The notes beneath the pieces are model-generated. The model had not been told where the DNA came from, made no database searches, and saw only the letters and a program-made list of their open reading frames with translations. A program made the translations under genes and the position numbers. 64,000 bases of DNA from an uncultured Ruminococcus sp. GTDB lineage: Bacteria; Bacillota; Clostridia; Lachnospirales; Lachnospiraceae. Every line of letters starts with the position of its first letter. Position 1 is the first letter of the stretch. The stretch is taken from positions 1-64,000 of the forward strand of contig FMEL01000009.1 of the NCBI GenBank assembly GCA_900066355.1, in the 5' to 3' direction. Below, in pieces: positions 35,158-42,046 of the stretch.

Positions 35158-36738
35158 TTAAAGTTCCATATCCTGTTGTCGGTGTTTCGCCTGTGCCGGG
35201 GCGGTTCTTTGTGGTTTTTTCTCGTCTGCCTTATCCTGCAAGACTTCTTTGATAGGCTGCTTCTTGGGCGGTTCTTTGCTTTCCTCTGTGCCGGGGGTGG
35301 CTTTCCGTACCCAGCAACGGATATCCCGCAGTTTCTTCAAATCAGCCTGTACCTCGGTCAAAGGTTCTTTCAGCTCTACGATTTCGCCGAGAAGTTTTTC
35401 CCGCTCCTCTTGCAGCTCCTTTTGGGTGCTGTCCTTATCGTCCGGGTGCTTGGCAAGGTAGGCGGCGGCTTTCTCATACCGGGCGACCTCCGGGTGTTCC
35501 TGTTTGAATTTCTCCTTTGTTTTCTTGAAAAATATCTTCTGGTACTTCTCATAGACAGGCTTACATTCCTTGCAGTCTGTCCGGCTGGCAAGAAGCCTGT
35601 CAATCACTTTACTGCGGGCTTCCTTTGGCTTCATCTGACTGCGGTAATCGGCTGCCGATTTCCCGGAAGATTCCAGAAATACTTCTAAGTCCTCCACAGT
35701 AGAAAGCCCCTTTTGACGGAGATAGAACAGGGCTTCGCTGACTGCCTTTAAGTCCTGTGAAGTCCCCCGGTTCTGTCCAGCCCTTGTCCAGTCCTTCCGT
35801 TCTTCCTTTCGTATCTCCATATACTTCATCAGCAGATTGGGAAGAAGTGTCGCTTCCTCCGCCGCTTTTTGTGCAAGCAGCTCCTTCCGTTTTTCTCCCA
35901 GCTCGGTAATCCAGCCTTTGAGGTTTTGAAGGAGCTGCCGGATGGACTTCATCAGGCGGTTGGCGGCTCTGATTTCCCGGTTCAGGTTGCCGATATTCGT
36001 CTGGATACCACGCTTTTCCATCTGCCGGCCAGCAGCCCCCTCATGGACAGTGGGGATAATATCAAGCCCCTGTCTGGCATAGGAACGCAAGTCCACACGC
36101 TCCGGGCGGTCATTGGCTTCCAGATAGCGGTTCTGGATGACCTCCCATTCATGCCGCCAGATTTCACAATACTTCTGGTCGTTCCAGTCCACCGTATCCT
36201 CCTTGTGGCTTTTCCACCTGCCGGATGGCAGCTTTATCCGTTCCCCATTCTCGTCAAGGTCATAAACCTTGCGGCTCTTGGGAAGCCATTTTCCATGTTC
36301 GTCCATTGCTCTCATAGTCAGCAGGACATGGGCGTGGGGATTGTGCCCCGGCGGATGGGGGTCATGGATTGCAAAATCAGCAATCATGCCTTTGGAAACA
36401 AACTGCTGCTGGCAAAACTCCCGGACAAGGACAGCATACTGGTCGGACGGTATCTCTCTGGGGATGGTAAGCACCCACCGCCTCGCAAGCTGGGAGTTCC
36501 ATTGTTTTTCCACCGCTTCGGCGGCGTTCCATAGGGTATTGCGGTCTGCATATTCCTGTGGGGCATTTGCCGGGAGCAGGATTTCATTGTGGACGATGCC
36601 ACGCTTTTCCGGATAGTGCTTCACTTCCTGGTCATATTCACAGAACAGCTTTTCGCCGCTCTGGTAGGCAGCGGCGGCAACCGCAGACTGCTGTTGGCTT
36701 CGCTGCACAATAGATATTTCATTGTGCGGACAGGGCAT
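35158..36738 (-). CDS. mobL: MobA/MobL-type relaxase (MOBQ) of IME-1
   Basis: This 526-residue protein has the MobA/MobL N-terminal relaxase domain: ISIVQRSQQQSAVAAAAYQSG with the catalytic Tyr region near residue 25, and the metal-binding His cluster in DPHPPGHNPHAHVLLTMR near 130-148. A long coiled-coil C-terminus ends in KHRRQDMEL. MOBQ relaxases nick at RSF1010-like sites, and such a site lies at 37960-37991. The gene is preceded by a GGTGGC/GCCACC hairpin. Confidence 0.9.
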   Translation of the reverse strand: MPCPHNEISIVQRSQQQSAVAAAAYQSGEKLFCEYDQEVKHYPEKRGIVHNEILLPANAPQEYADRNTLWNAAEAVEKQWNSQLARRWVLTIPREIPSDQYAVLVREFCQQQFVSKGMIADFAIHDPHPPGHNPHAHVLLTMRAMDEHGKWLPKSRKVYDLDENGERIKLPSGRWKSHKEDTVDWNDQKYCEIWRHEWEVIQNRYLEANDRPERVDLRSYARQGLDIIPTVHEGAAGRQMEKRGIQTNIGNLNREIRAANRLMKSIRQLLQNLKGWITELGEKRKELLAQKAAEEATLLPNLLMKYMEIRKEERKDWTRAGQNRGTSQDLKAVSEALFYLRQKGLSTVEDLEVFLESSGKSAADYRSQMKPKEARSKVIDRLLASRTDCKECKPVYEKYQKIFFKKTKEKFKQEHPEVARYEKAAAYLAKHPDDKDSTQKELQEEREKLLGEIVELKEPLTEVQADLKKLRDIRCWVRKATPGTEESKEPPKKQPIKEVLQDKADEKKPQRTAPAQAKHRQQDMEL

Positions 36739-36771
36739 TTCGTATCACTCCTTTCGGTAATCGGTGGATGG

Positions 36772-36788
36772 GGTGGCGTTTTGCCACC
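36772..36788. promoter_or_regulatory. Inverted repeat before IME-1 relaxase
   Basis: GGTGGC (36772-36777) pairs with GCCACC (36783-36788). It lies 34 bases upstream of the relaxase start. The IME-A relaxase has a comparable GTGGCG/CGCCAC palindrome, so this may be a mob operator or part of a nicking site. Confidence 0.4.
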
Positions 36789-36800
36789 TCATTTTGGGCA

Positions 36801-36872
36801 GAAAAAAAGCAGGCAACCTTTTTCAGATTTCCTGCTTGGTGTGCCGCTGTGTGGGCGGCGGGTATTTAGTTG
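36801..36872 (-). terminator. Cargo-end repeat R3: terminator plus TATTTAGTTG
   Basis: On the minus strand AAGCAGG pairs with CCTGCTT (36807-36837) and a T-run follows, a classic rho-independent terminator. A GCCGC/GCGGC hairpin and TATTTAGTTG (36863-36872) lie between it and the lipoprotein gene stop (36886). It is closely related to R4 of IME-2 (48592-48666). Confidence 0.7.
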
Positions 36873-36885
36873 TAAGAGTTTGGGG

Positions 36886-37377
36886 TTACTTTTTGACTTC
36901 CTTTGTGATTTCAGTTGTCTCTAACTGTACCCGATAAGTGCTTTCTTCTCCGTTCAAATTGGTTGTTTTCAATTCAAACCACAAATTATCAGTCAACTTA
37001 TCAGCGTCACTATCTCTGAGAATGTCACCAGAAATTTGTCCAACATTTCCAGAAACATCTATTGTCTCACCTGTCTGATCATCAACACCATTAGAAAGCA
37101 GAGTTTCTTTTTCGCTTCCATTGATATAAATGGTCGTTGAGTATGTGGTAATATTAGCAAAATCGTCTGACATCACTTTCAAATCACCACCATAGCAAAT
37201 TTCATCTTTGCCATCTAAAATAATTACACCATTCGACACAGAAATATATTCATTTTCTCCGCTAAATGAATATACCTTTAAGGACTGTTCTTCATTGCTT
37301 TCGGAGGAAGTGTTGCACCCTGCAAGCAGAACCGTACAAGCAAGCAACGATAGCATAACTGCCATTATCTTTTTCAT
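36886..37377 (-). CDS. Lipoprotein, cargo of IME-1, unknown function
   Basis: This 163-residue protein has a lipoprotein signal peptide with lipobox LLAGC (Cys 21), so it should be attached to the outer membrane-face lipid. The remainder is acidic and beta-rich with no recognised domain. AT content is well above the flanking IME genes. The gene is placed between the IME-1 oriT and relaxase, ahead of terminator R3. Confidence 0.7.
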   Translation of the reverse strand: MKKIMAVMLSLLACTVLLAGCNTSSESNEEQSLKVYSFSGENEYISVSNGVIILDGKDEICYGGDLKVMSDDFANITTYSTTIYINGSEKETLLSNGVDDQTGETIDVSGNVGQISGDILRDSDADKLTDNLWFELKTTNLNGEESTYRVQLETTEITKEVKK

Positions 37378-37433
37378 AATATCACCATCCCATCAAATTT
37401 CAATTTTTCAGTTCTACAAGTTGGAAGTTGTCG

Positions 37434-37688
37434 CTATGAAATTTCTTTTTCATCATCTCTTGGTGATCGGACATAACATAACATTTCTTTTTCACAAGCA
37501 CCAAATTTTGAGAAATTGAATTTCGCTTCTTTTAGTGTTATTCCATGATTAGAGTCGCTTGGTTCGTTATCAGAAGCAATAAACGGGTCATTCTCCCAAA
37601 AACAAACGGGGCAAATATACCCACAATCTTCATTTGCCGGAACATTATAGGTAAAATATCCGCAGCAAGGACATTGGTATTTTTTCAT
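37434..37688 (-). CDS. CPCC-family cysteine-rich protein
   Basis: The start at MKKYQCPCCGYFTYN is chosen on family grounds; the frame is open ten codons upstream. The 84-residue protein has the CPCCGYFT motif and a second YICPVCFWENDP pair, a probable zinc-binding rubredoxin-like unit, then a C-terminal NHGITLKEAKFNFSKFGAC typical of CPCC-family proteins. The function of the family is unknown. It lies upstream of the lipoprotein gene and probably shares its transcript. Confidence 0.75.
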   Translation of the reverse strand: MKKYQCPCCGYFTYNVPANEDCGYICPVCFWENDPFIASDNEPSDSNHGITLKEAKFNFSKFGACEKEMLCYVRSPRDDEKEIS

Positions 37689-37924
37689 ATAAACCTCCCG
37701 TTTAATCCTTGACCTCAAATTCCTGATTTATTGCTGACTTCATTATACTTTATTGCCTATCGAAAAGATAGCATATTTTATGAAACTTGTCGGCTGGGAA
37801 CAGCTTGCAGCGCAAGGTGTCCCCAGATGGCAAGTCCACAAAAGGGTAGCTGGTGGCAGCCAGCGCAGGGGAAGCGTAGCGTCCCCTGTATGATTTGGAG
37901 CAGACCATGACTGCGGAAAATCAC

Positions 37925-37998
37925 AGCCCTCCGGCGAGGAGCCTTCGGAGAACGCAATGCACCAACCTCTGGGTGGTGTATAATTGCGCCCTTAGTAA
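37925..37998. other. oriT: MOBQ-type oriT of IME-1
   Basis: A hairpin with arms CACCAACC (37960-37967) and GGGTGGTG (37971-37978) is followed by TATAATTGCGCCC (37979-37991). RSF1010's oriT has the same layout, with a hairpin followed by TAAGTGCG/CCC, nicked before CCC. A further CTCCG/CGGAG inverted repeat lies upstream (37929-37950). The nearby relaxase is of the matching MOBQ class. The flanks (37700-37925) hold no gene. Nick position between 37988 and 37989 is inferred from RSF1010. Confidence 0.65.
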
Positions 37999-37999
37999 A

Positions 38000-38296
38000 C
38001 TAAGGGGTTTCCGGCTTCTCCCGTTCCAGCAGTTTTTTCAATATATCTTGCGTGTCCTGCCTGTGAAAAATGAGTTTCAGCAACAGCATGACATCATCGT
38101 CCGTCAGGCGTTCCGGCTCTTGCAGAAAACTTTCCAGCATACCGCCACGAGTACAGAGCCGGTGCGTCCGTTCCTTTCGGGTAAGCTGCTTCAACTGGTG
38201 CTGCAATGCCTTTTCATCATTGATGGCTTTCCGCAGTTTCTTTTCGCTTTTCTCCAACTCCCGGTTGAGCTTTCCCAGCTTTGAGGTATCAGGCAA
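38000..38296 (-). CDS. DUF3847 protein
   Basis: This 98-residue helical protein begins KLGKLNRELEKSEKKLRKAIN, the coiled-coil pattern of DUF3847, with a C-terminal DVMLLLKLIFHRQDTQDIL. DUF3847 genes commonly lie next to MobA/MobL relaxase oriT regions of Clostridiales elements. It overlaps the upstream gene by 8 bases and stops 9 bases from the oriT hairpin region. Confidence 0.75.
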   Translation of the reverse strand: MPDTSKLGKLNRELEKSEKKLRKAINDEKALQHQLKQLTRKERTHRLCTRGGMLESFLQEPERLTDDDVMLLLKLIFHRQDTQDILKKLLEREKPETP

Positions 38297-38630
38297 GGGT
38301 AGCGCCCTCCTTTCCCGGTATCAGCACATAAATCCTGTTCGGTTCTCCCACGCCCTGACGCACCCGCATGATAAGTCCGGCGGTTTCCAGTTCATTCAAA
38401 GAACGCTTGACCGTCATGAGGCTGCGGGACAGGACTGCGGCAATGGCTGTGATAGGGAAGCAGACAAAAAGAATCCCGTTCTCGTCCGCCTGCCCTCTGA
38501 AAAGCATAGCGTCCAACATCCGGCAGTACATGACCTTTGCGGTGCTGCTGACTGGAAATCCTGTCAACGCTCTGGGAAATGGCATACAGGGCGGCAATGG
38601 TGTGTCTATCGTCATAAATTCAAAATTCAT
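38289..38630 (-). CDS. RepA-N-like winged-helix protein
   Basis: This 113-residue protein resembles the N-terminal winged helix of replication initiator A: LTGFPVSSTAKVMYCRMLDAMLF..ILFVCFPITAIAAVLSRSLMTVKRSLNELETAGLIMRV (discontinuous; about residues 20-95). The full RepA of IME-2 has the same pattern (residues 22-95). It lacks any C-terminal domain and may be a stand-alone regulator. It overlaps both neighbours, indicating an operon. Confidence 0.65.
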   Translation of the reverse strand: MNFEFMTIDTPLPPCMPFPRALTGFPVSSTAKVMYCRMLDAMLFRGQADENGILFVCFPITAIAAVLSRSLMTVKRSLNELETAGLIMRVRQGVGEPNRIYVLIPGKEGATLA

Positions 38631-38815
38631 TCGGTGTGTTCCTCCTTTTTCTTTGCTCGTTTGGATAAATAACGGGGGCAGTCAATCACAACCGCCCGGA
38701 AGCTCTGCTTGCACCCATGCTGGCATTTCCGGCATAATTCGTTGTAAGTGACACGCCCCCGGTCATTGAGGTAAAAGGAAAGCTCATGCTTCCGCTTTTT
38801 GCTCATTCTCGGCAT
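38627..38815 (-). CDS. Small basic Cys-containing protein
   Basis: This is a 62-residue, strongly basic protein with a C-x-x-C-x-x-x-C pattern (LCRKCQHGCKQSFRAV), likely zinc-binding. It heads the three-gene operon leading into DUF3847. The start is preceded by GGGAGGAAACGTAAC. I cannot name the family. Confidence 0.55.
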   Translation of the reverse strand: MPRMSKKRKHELSFYLNDRGRVTYNELCRKCQHGCKQSFRAVVIDCPRYLSKRAKKKEEHTE

Positions 38816-39297
38816 GTTACGTTTCCTCCCGTTTTCGTGTATGGTTTCGGGGCGATTTTCGGCAAAATTACAGCCATAGAGCCGCTTAAAATCTCCCGAA
38901 GTCTCAGCGATAGGGTAGACTATCTCCCTATCAAATTGTCGTGTTTCGGTATCATTTCGGTGTCAGTTCGCCAGTTCTCCCCGGTGTCGTTCCTCCCCTG
39001 AATCTCACAGCGGCGTATCGCTCCCTTTGGTACGCTCGTTTCGGTCAGGGTTCCTCCATATCCCTGCCAAAAGTCATGGCGCTACATCGCCGGGGAAGCA
39101 TATCCCACACAGGCTGGTCATTCGATTGGAATAATCCATCGATGAACTACCTGTATCATAGAACATTTTTGTGCCCTGTGCCGTATATCCACAAAGTAGG
39201 AATCAGGGGGAAAATCAGAAATTTCCACGATTGCGGAAAGTGTGATATAATCCAGTTAAACGGCAGAAATAAAACCACCGGAAAGGAGCGTGCGCCC
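38816..39297. promoter_or_regulatory. Divergent control region between Cys-rich gene and XRE gene
   Basis: This 480-base stretch separates divergent operons. It contains an inverted repeat GATAGGG/CCCTATC (38909-38932). A promoter for the plus-strand XRE gene has a good -10 TATAAT at 39246-39251; the -35 region near 39223 is poor and is covered by TTTCC/GGAAA, a possible operator. A 24-codon minus-strand frame ending at the start of the Cys-rich gene may be a leader peptide. I see no other gene. Confidence 0.45.
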
Positions 39298-40104
39298 ATG
39301 AAAGTTGCAACAAGCATACAGGAACGCCTTTGGGAACTCCGCAAAGACAAAGGCTTAAATCTGGAAGAACTATCAAAGCTGACGGGCATTTCTAAATCAG
39401 CCCTTGGCAGTTATGAAAAAGAGGATTATAAGGAAATCAATCATGGCAACCTTATCACGCTGGCAGACTTCTATGGGGTTTCCGTCGATTATCTGCTGTG
39501 CCGGACAGAGAACAGGGAGCAGATCAACACGCCACTGACGGAGCTGCATTTGAACGATGAGATGGTGGCACTGCTGAAAAGCGGTCGGATTAACAACCGT
39601 CTGCTCTGCGAACTTGCCACCCATAAGGACTTTATCAAGTTTCTTGCGGACATTGAGATTTATGTGGACGGGATTGCCACCATGCAAATCCAAAATCTCA
39701 ACTCCCTTGTTGATACCGTCCGGCATGAAATTATTGAACGGTATCGCCCCGGCGAAGATGACCCGCATTTGAAGGTGCTGCAAGCCGCACATATCAGTGA
39801 TGATGAGTATTTCAGTCACATGGTTCTGGATGACCTCAACCTGATTATCCGGGATATTCGGGAATTCCACAAAAAGGACAGCGAGAGTGCGCCCCAAACT
39901 ACCGTTGCCGATGAACTGAAAGAAAATCTGGAAGCGGTCGAAAATTTCAAGGGCAGTCGAGATGAAAAACTGGTTATCCTTTACTGCAAGCAGCTTGGTA
40001 TCAACTATAAAAACCTGTCAGAAGAAGAATTTCGCTGGTTCATTCGTATTCTCAAAAAATCAAAGAAAATGGGAACGCCTATCAGCCAGAGGAAAAAACG
40101 GTAA
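39298..40104 (+). CDS. XRE-family transcriptional regulator of IME-1
   Basis: The only sizeable plus-strand gene in the window. The start ATG (39298-39300) follows AAAGGAG by 8 bases. The 268-residue protein has an N-terminal helix-turn-helix (about residues 8-65: RLWELRKDKGLNLEELSKLT, GISKSALGSYEK, DFYGVSVDYLL) and a long C-terminal domain of unknown type. A TATAAT box and possible operator lie upstream. It probably controls the divergent minus-strand genes and itself. Confidence 0.88.
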   Translation: MKVATSIQERLWELRKDKGLNLEELSKLTGISKSALGSYEKEDYKEINHGNLITLADFYGVSVDYLLCRTENREQINTPLTELHLNDEMVALLKSGRINNRLLCELATHKDFIKFLADIEIYVDGIATMQIQNLNSLVDTVRHEIIERYRPGEDDPHLKVLQAAHISDDEYFSHMVLDDLNLIIRDIREFHKKDSESAPQTTVADELKENLEAVENFKGSRDEKLVILYCKQLGINYKNLSEEEFRWFIRILKKSKKMGTPISQRKKR

Positions 40105-40108
40105 AGGA

Positions 40109-40153
40109 AAACCGCTGTTGCATGGTTTGTTGGATTCCATGTAGCAGCGGTTT
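40109..40153. terminator. Bidirectional terminator between XRE and DUF1835 genes
   Basis: AAACCGCTG pairs with CAGCGGTTT and the inner CATGG pairs with CCATG, giving a long near-perfect stem. It lies between convergent stop codons at 40104 and 40166 and can serve both. Confidence 0.7.
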
Positions 40154-40165
40154 GTGCTGTGGTTA

Positions 40166-41128
40166 TTATTTCATTCGTTTTCTTAATATTCGGCGATAAT
40201 TTGTTTCTCCCTTTGGTGCGTCCTGTATAATTTCCAACACACCATCTTCAAGCATTTTATCAATGCGATTGGAAATCCATACATCACTAATTCCAAGTTG
40301 ATATTTTCCTAAAACATTACCTATGACAATAGCCATTTTGAATTGCTCTGGCTGTTCCGCAATTTCACGAAGAATGAAACTATCATATATATCTTCTGAA
40401 ACGCTTTGCAATTTACCATTTAACATTGCACGCAAAGGTGCATTTTCATTTTGAAGTTGATTCCATTTCATAGTACAAGCTGAAAGAAATACAGGATTAG
40501 CTTTCTCTTGTAGAGTTATATAGTTTCCCCATTCGCCAGGAGAGACCTCGCCCCATGCTATTTTGGATGTCATAGTATTTTCTTTTCCATATTCCCATGT
40601 AGGTAACTTAACCAAATAAATTGTTGTCTGGCAGTTTAATGGTTGAAGTTGTTTCATAAGCCAATACATACCACAAAGCTCATCTGGATTATAGCTATAC
40701 CAAATGCGAATTTCTTCCCCAGCTACATATCGTTCAATCACTGAGGTCAATGTAGTTTTAATTTTCTGTATTTTTTCTTCAACCTGATAATCTAAATCCT
40801 CTACAAAGCAGACAGACAGCATTTTCTTGAAAATATTTTTCCGCTGTTCGCCAATTCCATTATCAGAAATATCTCCCACACTAAGAGCCATATCAAAACA
40901 ATAAACATCACTGCTCTTGCCTCCCAATGGAATAGCATTCTCCCAAGCAATGCGTTCTTGTTCCTGTGCTTGAAGCTGTGCCTTTTTCATTTCATCTGAA
41001 GATGGAACACTCCCGTCTTCGTGCCTCATAAATATTGAAACAGCACTTCCTCTATACTTTCCCTTGCCGTAAGTTTGGGCAATTTTCAAACTTCCACAGG
41101 CACTTTCACCAAATACAATTTCAATCAT
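40166..41128 (-). CDS. DUF1835 protein
   Basis: The 320-residue protein starts MIEIVFGESACGSLKIAQTYG, the hallmark of DUF1835, with the further blocks DVYCFDMALSVGDIS and RIWYSYNPDELCGMYWLM. The C-terminal part (EIIQDAPKGETNYRRILRKR) fits the partner domain DUF3658. The function is unknown. It is more AT-rich than the neighbouring IME backbone and is probably cargo. It lies 29 bases after the TnpV gene. Confidence 0.78.
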   Translation of the reverse strand: MIEIVFGESACGSLKIAQTYGKGKYRGSAVSIFMRHEDGSVPSSDEMKKAQLQAQEQERIAWENAIPLGGKSSDVYCFDMALSVGDISDNGIGEQRKNIFKKMLSVCFVEDLDYQVEEKIQKIKTTLTSVIERYVAGEEIRIWYSYNPDELCGMYWLMKQLQPLNCQTTIYLVKLPTWEYGKENTMTSKIAWGEVSPGEWGNYITLQEKANPVFLSACTMKWNQLQNENAPLRAMLNGKLQSVSEDIYDSFILREIAEQPEQFKMAIVIGNVLGKYQLGISDVWISNRIDKMLEDGVLEIIQDAPKGETNYRRILRKRMK

Positions 41129-41157
41129 CTTATATACCTCCGATTTAATTGCTCCCG

Positions 41158-41535
41158 TTATGAATAAATCATCTCATACAAAACAATTTCTTCTGCCCTG
41201 TTGTGAATGTTATTGCAACGCTGCACCCATTCCATTTGTCGGGTACACTTCAATTCCTCTGTCACGCCCTCGGTAGCTTTCATCTGCTCCATGATAGTGT
41301 CTAACCGTTTTTGTGCCTGTTCATTCAGGTCTGCAAGATATGTCAACAATTCTCCGGTCAGTATCAATGTATTCAATCTGGCTGGGTGGACTTCTCTTAA
41401 ATATTCCCGGTGCATTCGTCCGTACTTTCCGATAGGGCGGTGTTCCTCCGGCAGTTTCAAGCCTGGAATGTAGTAATCTCCGACAAGGATATAATCAATT
41501 CCGTTTTCCGTTATTCTTGGTTTCAATTCGCTCAT
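41158..41535 (-). CDS. tnpV: TnpV-family transposon-encoded protein
   Basis: This 125-residue protein has full TnpV landmarks: YILVGDYYIPGLKLPEE, IGKYGRMHREYLREVHPAR, LTGELLTYLADLNEQAQKR, EIVLYEMIYS. It overlaps the XRE gene upstream by 41 bases. It may belong with the IME-2 recombinase, but the maff2-like remnant at 41929-41961 lies between them, so it could instead be the IME-1 end. Confidence 0.75.
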   Translation of the reverse strand: MSELKPRITENGIDYILVGDYYIPGLKLPEEHRPIGKYGRMHREYLREVHPARLNTLILTGELLTYLADLNEQAQKRLDTIMEQMKATEGVTEELKCTRQMEWVQRCNNIHNRAEEIVLYEMIYS

Positions 41536-41767
41536 GTTCCTTACCTCCTGTGGAAGCAGGCTCGTCTGGTACTAACTCAATCACATCAGTAATCTCACAA
41601 TTCAGAGTTTCACAGATACGGGCTAATGTATCCATGCTGATGTGCTTTCCCTCTTTGCTCATGTTGGCAATCATATTTGTTGTCATACCAGCAGCAAGCC
41701 TTAAATCCTCTTTTCTCATATCACGCTCTAACAGTGTGTGCCAGAGTGGTTTATAGCTGATGTGCAT
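41495..41767 (-). CDS. Small XRE-family regulator
   Basis: The start MHISYKPLWHTLLERDM is chosen on family grounds and because AGGAAA precedes it; the frame is open 30 codons further. The 90-residue protein is a compact helix-turn-helix (RKEDLRLAAGMTTNMIANMSKEGKHISMDTLARICETLNCEIT across about 17-60). Such YozG/Cro-like regulators often adjoin TnpV. Overlap with TnpV indicates coupled translation. Confidence 0.78.
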   Translation of the reverse strand: MHISYKPLWHTLLERDMRKEDLRLAAGMTTNMIANMSKEGKHISMDTLARICETLNCEITDVIELVPDEPASTGGKEHERIETKNNGKRN

Positions 41768-41928
41768 ATTGTTTTCCTGCCTTTCTATCCATACCACCGG
41801 GGCGGTTGCCCCGGCAGGAACTTTTCTCTTATTATAACACCAATCTTGTGAAATCACAATTTATTCTTGTAGCCTGCCGCTGATACCGTCTGGATTGTGC
41901 ATTCCCTTTCTTTTTGTTCCCTTTAATT

Positions 41929-41961
41929 AGCCATGAACTGCTTGATCCCCTGGGACTTTGC
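41929..41961 (-). other. maff2-like remnant, candidate attachment site at the IME-1/IME-2 junction
   Basis: On the minus strand 11 codons read AKSQGIKQFMA, flanked by stop codons. Maff2 proteins have this segment, and in this ICE the maff2 gene is broken exactly between A-Q and GIKQLMAGG. The bases differ from the resident maff2, so it comes from another ICE. The size (about 33 bases) and centring on the break point are those expected of a serine-recombinase target site. The flanking 41768-41928 and 41962-42007 hold no gene. Confidence 0.65.
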
Positions 41962-42007
41962 TTATGTGTGATAAAGAAGTAATAGAAGTGTAAAAAATTT
42001 TGCCGTT

Positions 42008-42038
42008 CCTATCCGGCACATGAGGTATGTCGGATAGG
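42008..42038 (-). terminator. Terminator after IME-2 recombinase
   Basis: CCTATCCG pairs with CGGATAGG; a T-rich run follows a few bases later on the minus strand. It begins 9 bases after the recombinase stop codon. Confidence 0.55.
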
Positions 42039-42046
42039 TCGGGCGG

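Noticed and set aside
39397..39897. 166-codon minus-strand frame opposite the XRE gene
   Set aside because: It lies wholly opposite a well-supported helix-turn-helix gene and has no recognisable domain or start site.
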